Shown: positions 24,691 to 38,323, counted from the stretch's first letter. The stretch is 64,000 nucleotides of DNA from Paulownia fortunei (GCA_019321725.1 CM033119.1:868001-932000); one strand, 5' to 3'. The notes: a model not told the origin generated them from the sequence alone. A program made the numbers and translations.

Positions 24691-27690
24691 ATACATTGCA
24701 CCACAAGTGTGTGTATCACTATTGTTGTTGAGCAACAATTTTTTAGTGATAATTGGCTTATGTTTTGAATTAGAAAGGTTTTTGTCAATGTTAGGCCATC
24801 TAATAACTGCAAAAAAGAATTTAAAACCAAATTGGGAATATTACGGCAAGTAGTTTTCAAACTTTTCTTGCAGTTAACAATGTTATTACTTTCTTAAATC
24901 TTGCAATATAATTATTCTTTTGAAAAAAGATTACATATCTAGCTTTAAAAAAAAAAAAAAAAAAAAAGAAGATAGCCGTTGAGCTACTCAATTCTTAAAA
25001 CCCTTATTAGAATCTTAGTCAACCGACAAAGATTTCTTTGCCAGTATGATTAAATTCCAAACTGAAACATCAAAAGGTGCATAGTATATATGCTTAATTT
25101 AAAGGTAAGATTATTAAGCCAAACACGTTACATGAGTAAAAATTATTTTGATACCACAAATTTTCATTATTAAGTCGAATTGGTATATGAATTTTTATAA
25201 ATATTTCAATTAATACTCAAGTTTTGTTATTAATGTTAACTGATATACGAGTTTTTACAAATATTTGTGAGTAAATGTCAAATTCCATTCAATTCTCGTC
25301 GAAGAATTCTTTTTTTTTTTTTTTAATGAAAAACATACTTTTTTAGACCCCAATTTTAATTTCATGTATCCATTTAATTTTTTAATGATATATTCATGTG
25401 ACTGAATAAATTCAAATCGTTATATAAATTAGATTATTTGTAAAAAATCACATATCCATTTGATATTTATAATAAAATTCAGATACCAAAATAAAAAGTA
25501 TTCAATTTAAGTTTATGATACGTTCGCCATTGTGTCAAAAATTACAGTAAATTTTTAGGTGAAAAATGGTTTGGTTGTAAAGCATGAAGTGACAAAGATT
25601 ACAAGAAAAGATTCTTTTCTTGCAACAACATCAATTCCATGGGTTTTGGACATTTCTTGTTTTATAAAAAAAAAAAAAAAATGGTTAAATCTTAATCTTC
25701 TAGAAAAATACTGTTGTAAAATCCAGACCTAATTTTTCAAAAGAGGACATCAAAATCAGTCTTTCGGTAGTCCTAACCTATTCAATTGTTCTATATGCTT
25801 TGTTTAAATTGACCCGTTACTTATCTTTACACCTCCCTTGTTCAAATTATGTATATTAAAAGGTTGTTTTCGTTAATTATTCTTTCATTCCCTTGACAAA
25901 ATATGTATAACAAGAATATGTATATATACCCTACTTATAATATGTTTATTACTATTACTCAATTTTATATTTGTATTATTATAAAGATAGAATTTATTTA
26001 GTCAAATGAATATATTATAAAAAAAAGTTAAACGGATACTTGAAATTAATTTAGTGTCTAAAAGGGAATGTCTATAATTATGAAAAAATCTAATATGTAT
26101 TAATTTAATATATATGGTAAAATTCATGTATCAATTAAAATATTTGTAAAAATTCGTGTAATTTGATGGCAAACCTGTGATATCAATTAGATTCACGTAT
26201 GAAATTACTACTAAAACTTGACAAAATAATTCTTACTCAATTTAAAGTTTTTAGTTTTACTTTTTTTGAGGGGTAAAAAGGGGAGAGTTAACTCACTAAA
26301 TTAATACTGCATGTATGAAATAAATGATCCATGCATTAGGGAGGAAAATTTGAAAAAAATAAAAAATAAATAAATAAAATTCAAATTAGGTTTTTTAATT
26401 AAGTGGAGCACACTTATTACAGTGGGCAATACGCTTGTGTCACATCAAAATAATTGGGAAGTCTTGATTTGTGCACCACAAATAATTGGGTTTGACCCTT
26501 GGTCAGCTGCTCCAGTCCCCACGGCCCACGCCTACACCATTTTTCTGCCATGTTTGTCTAGGTCCATTGGTGTCTATACGACCACCCGTGAAGCCCACCA
26601 AACATAAAAGAAAAAATTAAAAAAAAAAAAAAACATTTATTTTTTTAAAAAAGGAATAGGATAATATATTTCCATAGTACGACGAAAGAGAAAATATATT
26701 TTTATTATTATTTTAAAAAAAATATTTATAGACTACTCGCTAGGTAACATTATGCCTAATGCCGAAGCTGATAGTACTAAAATGGAACAATTATACATAA
26801 ATAAACAAGTTAGCCCCACAATAAAATAAAATAAAATAAATAAAATAAAATGATGGTTCCTATCTAAAATCTTTTGATTAGTTTTATGATGATACATAGA
26901 ATTTGAGCCCACCATGGGGTCCAAATTATTGGTATAAAAGCTGGATTGATTGATTTTGGCTTAGGATGTGAATAACAAGTTGTTCCATGTTTGAGCTTAT
27001 GAAGTTGTTTTTCCCCTATTCCCACTTCTTTTTTTTAACATTTTATTTTATTTTTTTCTGCATCAAATATGGTTTTTTGCTTTTATTTTTAGTTTTAGAG
27101 CAATACTATGATAAACTTTTATTACTTTTGTGCAAAAAAGAAAAATAATCTTGATATTACGATGTCATAATATGACACAAAAAGAGTTTGTGTGGGATGC
27201 TTTTTTAAATTTGATAGAGAAATGTGAAATAATTTGACCTTTTTAACTTTTGAAATGTAGGGATATCACGTGTTCTAGTAATAGAAATATTCTTTCAATA
27301 TTTTTTTTAAAAAAAATTTAAGACTAATACTAATCAATCATGTGGTAGTGATATGTTGCTATCATTGCTATTAGTTAATACACTATACTTTAGAATACAA
27401 CATTATAATATTTTCGATCATTTCAATGTAGATTCATTTATGTAGCAAAATTAAATCTAATTTATTTTCTTAAATTTTATGGAGGATGCATAATGTACAA
27501 AAATAAATAGACATGTGATACAACCACAAATGAAATATAAGTACTCCTAAATTTGTATTATCATATCCATCTCCCTCCATCTAATCCCATATTATTAATC
27601 AATCAAAAGAAAGGTCGTCGTCAAGGGTTTTGCTTTTTGGCAGTTTGGGATTCAACCACAAATAATTAAAAAGGTTGCTTCACCTATTTT
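24691..27690. other. AT-rich intergenic DNA without supported genes
   Basis: Contains poly-A and poly-T runs (for example around 24945-24967, 25311-25324 and 25666-25681) and short related AT-rich blocks around 25190-25270 and 26100-26170 in opposite orientation. Small open frames here lack codon structure. Nothing recognisable beyond low-complexity sequence. Confidence 0.5.
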
Positions 27691-28032
27691 GGGTTAACTG
27701 CAATTTAACCCCTGGGAAATGGATAAATATAAAAAATATCGCCTAAACAGAAAAAAAGACATAAAAAGTCCCGTACTTTTAAGGCATATGACATTGGGTA
27801 ATTTCTCTGCGTATTGCAAGTGGTTATAATAATAAATGAGACTGAAAGTATAAAGGAGTGAGGGTATTTTAGTCTTTTTCTTAATTAAGTGCACAACTAT
27901 TTAGAGCCGAAAGCAATGTGCATCACTTTCAAAATTATAGTCTTGTTGAACTCATTTTTTTGTTTTTTGTTTTCCGTAAGGAGGGCTTTTTGATATTTGC
28001 CTATTTTGAGGGGCTAAATTGCATTTAACCCT
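27691..28032. mobile_element. MITE with long terminal inverted repeats and 9-bp target-site duplication
   Basis: The left end GGGTTAACTGCAATTTAACC and the reverse complement of the right end, AGGGTTAAATGCAATTTAGC, are inverted copies, and imperfect pairing extends about 70 bases inward. The 342-bp element is flanked by ACCTATTTT (27682-27690) and AACTATTTT (28033-28041), a 9-bp duplication with one mismatch. The 9-bp length and long inverted repeats fit a non-autonomous Mutator-like element. It has no coding capacity. Confidence 0.75.
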
Positions 28033-28591
28033 AACTATTTTTGTCATTTTTCTCAACCATAAACAGGGTGATCTCAGATATTGTTCTGTTATATAGTAAT
28101 ATGTAATAATAATATGCATGATCACAACTTCTTATCTTCTCTTCTTGGCCTTCATTTGTCTTTTCTCTCATCATTTTGCTCCACTAAACTTTCACATTTC
28201 ATGAACAAAAATCCCATTAAGGCCCAACAAACTTCTTCCTCCTTTAGTGGGAAACTTGTGATACTCCAAGAAGTCTGAGGTTTTGTGGAGCTCCTTTTAC
28301 TTTTTTTCTTTTAATCATTCCTAGGACCCTTGTTGCTTAAACCCTTTTTGGGATTCACCTGACATCTGAAGTTGTACTTGGTACAGATTGATGATAGGAG
28401 TAGAATAAAGATAAAGAAGCTGCTGCAGCTGCATGATTTTTGGAAAGAAAAGCTTGAGCTATATATATTTAGACTTGGAAGTTCTTTTGACAGGAAACTT
28501 GAAATTCCTACATTCATCAGAAGTTCAGGTAATTAGCTTTGCTTTTCTACGTGTTTACAATTCTGTTTGCATGTTTCTTTTTTTTTTTTTT

Positions 28592-28649
<58 letters not shown>

Positions 28650-29425
28650 GTTAAGACTGGTTAATTAAGACCATGGTTTTAGGATAGTAAGAGGAAAAAA
28701 GTTATAGCTATGCATCTTCATATCTTTTTGTATGTTTGTGTGTAATACTAATTGTTGTGTTTCAAATATGTTTAAGATGACCCTTATGCATAGAACTAAA
28801 TCATTAAACAAGTGTAGATTTTTCTCTTTGGCACTTTCTTTGGAAAATTGATTTTTGTTTGTCAATCTCTCAGTCTCTAAATTTGTTTCTGCTGGTTAAA
28901 GATGAAGATTACGAATAGCTCCTTATTAGTTCTTTAGGTAAAAAAAATAGTAAGTTGCTCCTTGTTCATTTGAGTTGCTTAAAAGGGAGATTATCTATTT
29001 ATTTATCTTGCTTAGTTGTACTCCACAACTAAATACAAATTGACATCTTAACATTAGCTTTTAGTCTCTCTTTTTCTTTCACCCTCTTTTGCACTTTGGA
29101 GCCAGGAAATGTTTAAAAACATTCTATTAGCAATTGTTGTTTAACATAATAATATTATTATTTGTTCAGAAATGCTACTACTAAAGTTATTGGTTTTGTC
29201 AGACAGTACTGTAGAAATAAATAATTTCAGTTTTTGCAATAAAATTATCATTTATATTTGTTTATTTGACCTCATTTATTTGGTGCAGAGTTTATGTCTG
29301 CTACTGTTTGTACTGAGCTACACCTGTAGTCACCAAGGAATGGAAGCCCTGGGCAATAATAGAGATCCAGACTGGATTTGTCTCTCCTTGTGAATAGACT
29401 CTTATGCCCCTCCCATTACTTGCAA
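28033..29425. promoter_or_regulatory. Upstream region and leader of the CEPR2-like gene
   Basis: Includes a T-rich run followed by a compound (GT)n(GA)n microsatellite at about 28592-28646. A short upstream open frame of 17 codons, 29340-29393, ends 32 bases before the main ATG. Leader introns are likely but were not resolved. Confidence 0.45.
28592..28646. repeat. Compound (GT)n(GA)n microsatellite
   Basis: About ten GT units run directly into about eighteen GA units. It lies upstream of a receptor-kinase gene, possibly in its leader, and is expected to be length-polymorphic. Confidence 0.9.
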
Positions 29426-32400
29426 ATGGCCAGACAGTCAAAATCCCTTTCCCTCCAAATTCTAACTACTTTCTTGATTTTGTTATCTGGTTCCCACTTA
29501 TCCATGTGCCTAACAGTAGAGACACAAGCCTTATTAGAATTCAAAAGACAGCTCATTGATCCATTGAACTACTTGGAATCATGGAAATATTCAGATTCTC
29601 CTTGCCAGTTTTATGGAGTCGCTTGTGATCAAGAAACTGGTTTGGTCACTGAAATTTCACTTGACAATAAGTCCCTGTCAGGGGTGATATCACCATCAAT
29701 TTCTGTGCTGCAAAACCTCACTTCTCTAGTATTGCCATCAAACCTGATATCAGGAATTCTTCCAAGTGAACTGAGCAAGTGCATAAACCTCAGAGTGTTG
29801 AATTTCTCTGATAACTATTTGAATGGCAGCGTTCCTGACTTGTCCAAGCTCACAAACTTGGAGATTCTTGATTTGTCGGATAATAATTTTTCTGGGGCAT
29901 TCCCAAGTTGGGTTGGAAATTTGACTGGTTTGGTTTCATTGGGCCTTGGTGACAATAATTATGATGAAGGTAAAATTCCTGACAGCCTTGGAAACTTGAA
30001 GGACTTACATTGGCTTTACCTAGCTGGATCAAACTTGAGGGGCGAAATTCCTGAATCTATCTTTGAATTGGAGGCATTAGGAACATTGGATATATGCAAC
30101 AATAAGATCACTGGGAATTTCCCAACGTCGATCAGCAAGCTGAAAAATTTGTTCAAGATTGAGCTCTATCGGAACAATTTGACTGGTGAAATTCCAACTG
30201 GACTTGCAGATCTGACCCTTCTGCAGGAGTTTGATATATCTGCTAACCAAATGTATGGGACAATCCCTCATGAGATTGGAAATTTAAAGAAATTAACTGT
30301 GTTTCACTTGTTCAAGAACAATTTTTCCGGAGAAATTCCAGCAGCCTTTGGGGACATGCAGCGTCTCAATGCCTTCTCTATCTACAGGAACAGCTTTACA
30401 GGAGAATTTCCACAAAATCTTGGCCGCTTTTCACCATTAAATAGTATTGACATATCTGAAAATAAATTTTCTGGTGCATTCCCAAAATACTTGTGCCAGA
30501 ATGGGAATTTACAAAATTTGCTTGCATTGGAGAACAATTTTTCTGGTGAGTTTCCAGATACTTATGCTGAATGTACTCCTTTGCAAAGGTTGAGGATCAA
30601 CCAAAACCAGCTTGAAGGGACAATTCCAGATGGTGTGTGGGCACTTCCCAATGTCCTTGTCATGGATTTTAGTGACAATGATTTCACTGGAGGAATATCA
30701 CCAGGCATTGGGGCTTCGCCGCAATTGAACGAGTTAATGCTGTCAAACAATAGATTTTCAGGTGAGCTACCTAAAGAGCTTGGAAAGCTTACACAACTGG
30801 AGAGGATTTACTTGAATAATAACAACTTCTCTGGGATGATTCCATCAGAACTTGGTGCTTTAAAGCAAATATCGTCTCTGCAATTGGAAGGAAACTCGTT
30901 CACTGGACCAATACCTTCACAATTGGCTGACTGTCCTAGGATGGTGGACTTAAATCTTGCTTCCAATTTTCTGAGTGGTAGTATTCCAAGTAGTTTCTCA
31001 AAGATGGCCTCATTGAACTCTTTGAATCTTTCAAGAAACGGACTCACTGGATCAATTCCAAGAAGTTTTGACAAGATGAAGCTGTCATCAGTGGATCTGT
31101 CGAATAACCATCTGTCAGGGAGCGTTCCACCTTATTTTCTGACAGTGGCTGGTGATAAGGCATTTCTTGGAAACAAAGCTCTTTGCATTGATGACAATGA
31201 AAGCAGCAGAAAGTTCATAAACTCGGAGTTGGGTCTTTGTGATCAGAAAAACGGTCACAAGAACTTTATTAAAAGTAAACTAGTTATGTTCTGTATCATA
31301 TTGCTCGCCCTGGTTGTTTTATTAGGCGGCTTATTGCTTGTGAGTTATAGGAGCTTTAAGCAAAGTGAAGCAGACAAGCATATGGAAGAGGAAAAGGGCA
31401 TATATTCAAACTGGAAGCTTGAGAGCTTCCAACAAATGGAGTTTGATGTGGATGAAATATGTGACATAGATGAGGATAATTTGATTGGTAGTGGAAGCAC
31501 TGGAAAAGTATATCGACTGGATTTGAAGAAAGGTTGTGGTACTGTTGCCGTGAAGCAGCTATGGAAGGGAAATGGGGTGAAACTCATGGCAGCAGAAATG
31601 GAAATTCTGGGAAAGGTTAGGCATAGAAATATACTAAAGCTATATGCTTGTCTGATGAAAGGAGGTTCAAATTTCTTGGTGTTTGAGTACATGGCAAATG
31701 GCAACCTATTTCAGGCACTTCACAGAGAAACTAAGGTTGGGATGCCAGAACTAGATTGGTATCAAAGGTATAGAATTGCACTCGGTGCTGCAAAAGGAAT
31801 AGCATATTTACATCATGATTGCTGCCTGCCTATTATTCATAGAGACATCAAATCCACCAACATATTACTTGATGAGGATTACGAAGCAAAAATTGCTGAT
31901 TTTGGTGTTGCAAAAGTGGCAGATCAAGTTTCTCCTACGGGATCTGAGTTGAGTTGTTTTGCAGGCACGCATGGCTATATAGCACCTGGTTAGTTCTCAA
32001 GATACTCAAACCTTCTTAAGCAAATAATGTTCTTGCACTAATCAAAAAAATAGAATCATTTAGGTCCAGGGATGTCGTGGAAAGGTCTTTGACTCCCTCT
32101 CAGCCCTCCCCCAAAGAAGACTCTGGTATAAAGGAGAGGAGATAATAAATTGCATGTGGACTCAAATACTCTGTCAATGATAATAATTAACAGTATCTCC
32201 CCAGAGAAAGATGTTATATGTTGAAACTATGTCATCCACTGACGAGGCTGACATGTATAGAAGATACAACATGAAATTAATACCTGATAAGTTATAGTGA
32301 TGTTTGTGTCTAAAGTTTGATTGATGTGGTACAAATAGCGATACTTTGTTATTGGTGGCACAGTAATTACTCATTCTTCTAATTAACACTACATCTTGCA

Positions 32401-32972
32401 GTAGTTAATGGATTTTCATTACTGGCAACAGAGATGGAATAAGAAAGAAAAAATGTCTCTTGAAAGGCTCATTAGGTTCCCTCAAATCACATTGGAGTAT
32501 CTTTCATGCAGATGTGCAACAGAAACATCGATTGAAATGCTATGAATAACTAATATATAACTTGATTATTGCATTGGAATGATTCTTGTTCTTCTACCAT
32601 GCAGAGATGGCATATTCACTCAAAGTCACAGAAAAAAGTGATGTATACAGTTTTGGGGTGGTGCTGTTGGAGTTATTGACTGGAGAAAGACCAATAGAGG
32701 AGGATTATGGAGAAGGGAAGGACATAGTCTACTGGGTTTCGACTCATCTCAACAACAGGGAAAACGTGCTCAAAGTTCTTGATCACAAGGTGGTGTCTGA
32801 GCTAGTTCAAGATGATATGATCAAGGTCTTAAAGATTGCCACTCTTTGCACTGCTAAGCTTCCAAATCTGCGGCCCAGTATGAAAGAAGTGGTCAAGATG
32901 CTTATCGACGCTGAGCCCTGCACTTTCAGGTCTCCTGACAATTTCGAAAAAAATGAGAAGCCTTATCTGTAG
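29426..32972 (+). CDS. CEPR2: CEPR2-like leucine-rich-repeat receptor kinase (LRR XI)
   Basis: Two exons, 29426-31988 and 32605-32972, encode 976 residues. The ATG at 29426 is the first in frame; the open frame extends upstream without one. Parts in order: signal peptide (LQILTTFLILLSG), an LRR N-terminal cap with SWKYSDSPCQFYGVAC, about twenty plant-type LRRs rich in N-glycosylation sites, a membrane helix at about 619-641, a juxtamembrane KLESFQQMEFDVDEICDIDE, then a kinase domain with glycine loop IGSGSTGKVY (about 686), VAVK, HRDIKSTN (about 804), DFG and an APE motif split by the single intron. All catalytic residues are present, so the kinase is probably active. The closest family member is Arabidopsis At1g72180, a plasma-membrane receptor for C-terminally encoded peptides that also acts in abscisic-acid and nitrate signalling. 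The kinase-domain intron is typical of subfamily XI. Confidence 0.92.
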
Positions 32973-35900
32973 CTCCTTTTTGTGCTGGCTTTCAATTTAA
33001 TTTTGTGTAGATAGTAGTTTGTATGATTAATATTCAGATTCTAGGCAAGTGCAAGTGTTGTTATATATATGTCACTATTTAGTACGTCGGGTTCTATTTA
33101 TCAATATGGAAGTCTGGATGCTTCAACAGTGTAATGTATCTCTGTAGATTTTGTTCTAATGAATTTTCACAGGCAAGAAAGGGCTCCATGGGTAATTACA
33201 AGAAGTACTTTTGTATCTACAGTTATTTGCTAATGAAGAAGGGATAGGCAAATTCATGTATCTTCAGATAGCAGTAACTCTATCAGCAGCTTGTAAATTG
33301 TAAGAAGGGACCAATGGAACTTATTCCTTAAAATCTTTTCATGAATCAGCTACAGACTACAAGAATACCTCAGTAAAGAACATTAGAATCTTGCAAAAGA
33401 TTCAGTAGTAGTTCTGCACTGATCAAAATTGTCAAGAAAGTAGTAAATTGTCAAGCAAAAAGAACTCATCTTTCACTATCCAAATAATGGAATATTAGCA
33501 AGAAATCAACGTGGATTATGTGCCATTATCAAAAAGAACAACAATTGTTGGCAAGGAGCTAAGAATCACCCCTTTTCTGTGTTTCTTGAACTATATCATA
33601 AACAGATCTTCTCCTCTACACTAATCACGATTTTTTTCTCTATCCCTCTTCCTCTCGTATATTGTATATTGTTGTAAAGCACTTTTGAAAAATACTTTTC
33701 ATGTCATTCCCATATTTAGGTCCGATTTGGATCCCTCCGTTGTTTCTGAATTCAAACCTAAAATAAATAATTGGAAAATGAATGTTGTGTGTGTTGGCTC
33801 TCAGTCAAGATTATAACCATTCTCATTTTTAAGTTCATAATATATATATATATATATATATGTTTTTTTGAATTGGTTAGTTATTTAGAATGCATGTTCT
33901 ACATGTCATTCTTACTTAAGTCCATTTTATTATGTCAACAAGGAAATAATACATTATTAACGTAAAAAAAAGGAAGCATTTATTAATATCTATAAATTCA
34001 ATTTTGTTGAACACATCTAGTCAAGTCAAAATAACAAGGAAGCCTCACTGTGTCAAAGTTCACTATAGCAAGACTAAATCCAGTAAAAATTGAAAGAGTA
34101 TATAAGAAGACTGATAGTTGTGAAAAATTATAAAAACTTAGAATTTGTGTTGTGATTATTATTTCAATATCCTGACTTATGACTACAACTATCAGAGCTT
34201 TGTTACTTTATTCATTTGCTGACCAAACTCTTAAAGGAGGGTCATGTTTGGCATTTCAAAGTTTGGATAAGATATCTTTCTGGATCTTTCAAGAAAATCT
34301 TGCAACCCCAGCTACCGAATTGTAATAATGATAAGGTTGTTTTGCTTATCTAAGAAATATGCCTTTAAGGTTATAGTGTGTATGTAGTAGTATTTCTTTT
34401 TTTTTAAAAAAAAAAATACAATGTATATAAAGTAATAAACGATATGTATTCGATAGTTTTTCAAAAAAAAAAAAACAGTATATAAATATTTATAAAAAAA
34501 ATCATTATTGGTTTTAGTACAATGATCAAATATATAGATAGATTACAATATCATAAATTGCCTTTAATTGCTATTTAAATACAAAGACTGATGATGCACT
34601 TTTCCATTATTCATATATGGCCTTTTGGGTATAGGTAATGACCCTTCTGTCCTAGAGAATCTTGAATATTGAGATATCACCTAATAACACTTAGCACAAA
34701 TGGCCTAACTTCTAATGATTATATTTTATTTAGACTTTATTTTCCCATTGACAGGCAAATAATTTGTACTTATCTCTTTTGCAATATTCAATAGTAGAGT
34801 GGATATTATTAGAAATGTCATTAACCAAAAAGTTATTCATAATTTAATAATTTCTCAAAGAGATTAACAAAAAAATATACATGTATAATATCTTGAATAC
34901 TGTTAGAGTCCTTTTGTTTACATTTTTAGGCTTATTTTTCATATTTTCAGAATAATTTTTAAAGTGAGAATTCACTAAATTTTTGTGTAAAAATAAAAAT
35001 ATATTTATATAAATTATATAGAAATGTTGACTATAGGTATAAAAATGAAAATATATTTGAATTATTATTTTTCTTGCATGAAAAAAAGTGATTTAAAAAA
35101 ATATACATTTGGGTATCATATTCAAAAGAAACAATGTTTAAATGATAATTATATTTTAATATAAAAGTGATAATTAGTATTTTATACTTCTATTTGTCCA
35201 ATCAACCATATTATATCAGGGAAGTAAGTTTGATGTGGGATACCTTATTTTTTTTATGCCGTCAATATTATGTGGATTAAAAAATAATATTTAATTTATT
35301 TAAATTTTTTATTATATTTAAATTGATAGAAATATCAATGATGTGAGTTCTATTTTTATAAAATAAGAGTAATAGGTCTAAAAATGACAGCCATATATCT
35401 AGAAATATTTGTTTTCCATTTTTTATTTTGACTGAAAAATCTTAGAAATACAAACAAGAGGGATTTCTTTTGAAAAAATGAGTAAACATACATTTTCGAG
35501 TCTATAGGTAACAATAATTAAAAAAGAAATCTTTTAAAAATATAAACATCCTCTCCGTGGCTACCTTTTGTGCTTCCATTTTCATCCATACAAATAGCTC
35601 CAAATTTTGGTTTTTCTTGGGATATATGCCCGAAGTCGACCAAATAAATTTTCTTAGTAATTTCCATTATTTATTTTGCTTCAGAAAAGGAAAAAAGAAA
35701 AGAAAATTGATTTTCATTTTCCTGGATGAAGAGCCTTTCTCCTCTTTGACCACGCGCTATTCCTCTTCAAATTACTCACAGGGACTTAGTCTTTGGTCCT
35801 CACTCTCTCTCGAAACCGCGTCATTTCCTTTTCTTTGATTCTTCCTCAAATCCCAACTTAAAACTGGCCTATATTAGAGTATAATCGAGAATCATATCAT

Positions 35901-35978
35901 TGTTTTCATTCTCCAAAAATCCTTCTCTCCTTTTTCTTTCATCACCACCATGAAAACACTTTCTTGCAGACCATTTCT
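32973..35978. other. Intergenic region between CEPR2 and CCR4
   Basis: About 3 kb of AT-rich DNA. The start should hold the CEPR2 3' untranslated region; an (AT)n run lies near 33840-33861. The last 450 bases, more pyrimidine-rich, are the likely CCR4 promoter and leader. No other gene is supported. Confidence 0.5.
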
Positions 35979-35997
35979 ATGGCTATTCATTTTGTAA
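35950..35997 (+). other. Short upstream open frame overlapping the CCR4 start
   Basis: ATG at 35950 lies after CACCACC, with A at -3, a better initiation context than the main ATG at 35979 (T at -3). It encodes 15 residues in another frame and ends at 35997, inside the main reading frame. If translated it would reduce initiation on the receptor kinase. Confidence 0.5.
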
Positions 35998-38323
35998 ATA
36001 CTTCCCTTTTGGCCCTTTTCCTTTTTTCCCTTTTGCCATTCATTCATTCACTTTCCACTGTTGCAATATCTGAAACTGCTAACCAAACTTTAGTATGTGC
36101 AATAGCCCACTCTGTTGATCATAACCAACAATTATCTACATTTCTCAACTGTACAAGTTTTCCTCAGGGAATTCAAATATCACTCGGTCCTCCCCGACAA
36201 TAGTTTCTGGGGTTGTGGGTGGAAATGGTTTCCTCTGTGCCTTAAGCTCATTCTATCCTTCTTCCAAGTTTGTCATGGTTTGCTGGAGGTTTTCAACTGT
36301 TGGCAACAACATGACTTACAAAAGAATTTACATTGGTCCAGTTTTAACAGATTTAGACTCTGGAAACTCCCGTATTTGTGGTCTAGTCAATGGATCGAAC
36401 TCCTTCCAATGCTGGCAATGGAAAGATTTCAAATACACTGCTAATAGTTTCTCTTCAAGTCTTGCTGTGGGAGAGAATTTCGTGTGCGGCTTGTCTGACG
36501 TGGGAGAAGTCCAATGTTTAGGAAGTGATAGTAATATCACTGATCATGTGCCCAGGGGAAATTTTAGTCTGGTTGGAGCCGGTTTTCATCATGCCTGTGC
36601 CATTTCCTTTAATGGTAGTTTGGAGTGTTGGGGCCATATGGCAGGGGAAACGCCTCAGGGTGAGTTCACATCACTTGCATTGGGGGAGAATCGCAGTTGT
36701 GCGGTAAGGAGAAATGGAACAGTGATTTGCTGGGGAGAAAATGGATTCAGTTTGCCTGAATCATTGAGGAATGAGTCTTTCATTGCCCTTGAAGCAAAAA
36801 GAAGGATTTTTTGTGGAGTCGAAATGTCAAATTATAAGTTGTTTTGCTGGGGCAATGAAGATTTTGATTCAAATCCATTGGTATTCAATGATGTAGTTCC
36901 GGGTCCTTGTAGAACTAGAAAAGAGTGTGCTTGTGATCCTTTACCTAATTATGGTAAATATTGTGCTCAAGGACTAATGATATGTCAACCTTGTGTTAAG
37001 CAGCCTGCTTGGGCAAGGCCACCACCATCACCACCACCACCATTGCCACCGCCGCCACAGCCAATGGGACCAGCACCACCATCTTCAAGGCCCACGAGTG
37101 GCAAAAAATGGAATAATAAAATGGTGGCCTTTATGGTGGTTGGTTGTGTTGGATCTTTCTCATCGTTGTTAGTCTTGTGTATATTTTGGTTTTCCCCGTA
37201 TTTCAAGATCAGAGGCAGCAGGATTCATGATTCGGGCCGCTTGGAAGAGGGCTCGCCTCAACAGAGTGGCCAAGCAGCTCAACCTCAACCAACCCCACCA
37301 GTCTTGGAAAAGAAGCTCAGCCATTTGATTAGCATGGGAAATGGGGGTCACTTGGAGGAGTTTTCCCTGGAAGTATTACTTACAGCCACAGAAAATTTCT
37401 CAGAGGAGCACAAGATTGGCACTGGCAGCTTTGGATCAGTCTACCATGCTACATTGGATGATGGACGCCAAGTGGCCATCAAGAGAGCTGAAACTTCAGC
37501 CTCTTCATCTTATGCAGGCGCCACCAAACGTGGCCAAGAGGACAAGGACCTTGCATTCTTGAACGAGCTTGAGTTTTTATCGCGCCTAAATCACAAGAAT
37601 CTTGTTAGATTGTTGGGCTATTGCGAAGATTACAATGAGCGTGTGCTAGTGTACGAGTACATGGAAAATGGCACCCTTTTTGATCATCTCCACAAGCTAC
37701 CAAGTTCCCCCCTAATGTCATGGGCTACAAGAATTAAGGTAGCCCTTGATGCAGCTAGAGGGATTGAGTACCTCCACGAGTACGCTGTGCCACCTGTCAT
37801 ACACCGTGACATCAAGTCATCCAACATACTACTCGATGCCACGTGGACTGCCAAGGTGTCGGACTTTGGCCTCTCGTTGATGGGCCCACAAGACGACGAG
37901 TCTCATCTCTCGTTACGTGCTGCAGGCACCATGGGGTACATGGACCCTGAGTACTATAGATTGCAGCTATTAACAACTAAGAGTGATGTCTATAGTTTCG
38001 GGATAGTATTGCTAGAATTGCTGTCAGGGTGCAAGGCAATCCACAAGAATGAGAATGGTGTGCCAAGAAATGTGGTGGATTATGTTGTCCCATACATAAT
38101 CCAGGATGAGATTCATAGGGTTTTGGATCTGAGGGTGCCTCCTCCAACCCCATTCGAGATTGAGGCAGTTGCCTACGTAGGGTATTTGGCTGCAGATTGT
38201 GTAACGCTGGAGGGTCGAGATAGGCCAACAATGAGTGAAGTTGTAAATAGCTTAGATAGAGCCTTGGAAGCGTGTTTGGCGCCCCCGGTGTTGACTCGAT
38301 CCACCACTAGCTCGTCGACATAG
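35979..38323 (+). CDS. CCR4: CCR4-like CRINKLY4-related receptor kinase, with a frame break near 36200
   Basis: An intronless gene read in two frames: 35979-36203 (signal peptide MAIHFVNTSLLALFLF, then LSTVAIS) and, one base shifted, about 36203-38323. Together they give about 780 residues. The ectodomain has crinkly repeats with paired cysteines and CWG motifs that form a beta-propeller, then a reduced cysteine block, a proline-rich hinge, a membrane helix near residue 382 and a kinase with IGTGSFGSVY, VAIK, HRDIKSSN, DFG and GTMGYMDPEY. The family (At5g47850) comprises plasma-membrane kinases related to ACR4; the specific ligand is unknown. In this sequence the first frame stops at TAG 36201-36203 just where the second frame resumes homology (VSGVVGGNGFLC). 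Outside this the frame is intact over 700 codons, so a single-base indel, real or an error, is likely. Confidence 0.85.

Noticed and set aside
25140..26230. Possible element with inverted ends
   Set aside because: Related AT-rich blocks occur in opposite orientation, but pairing is patchy and no target-site duplication was found.
29378..29425. Sixteen-residue N-terminal extension of the CEPR2 protein
   Set aside because: It would start at TTG. The first in-frame ATG is 29426 and is followed directly by the signal peptide.
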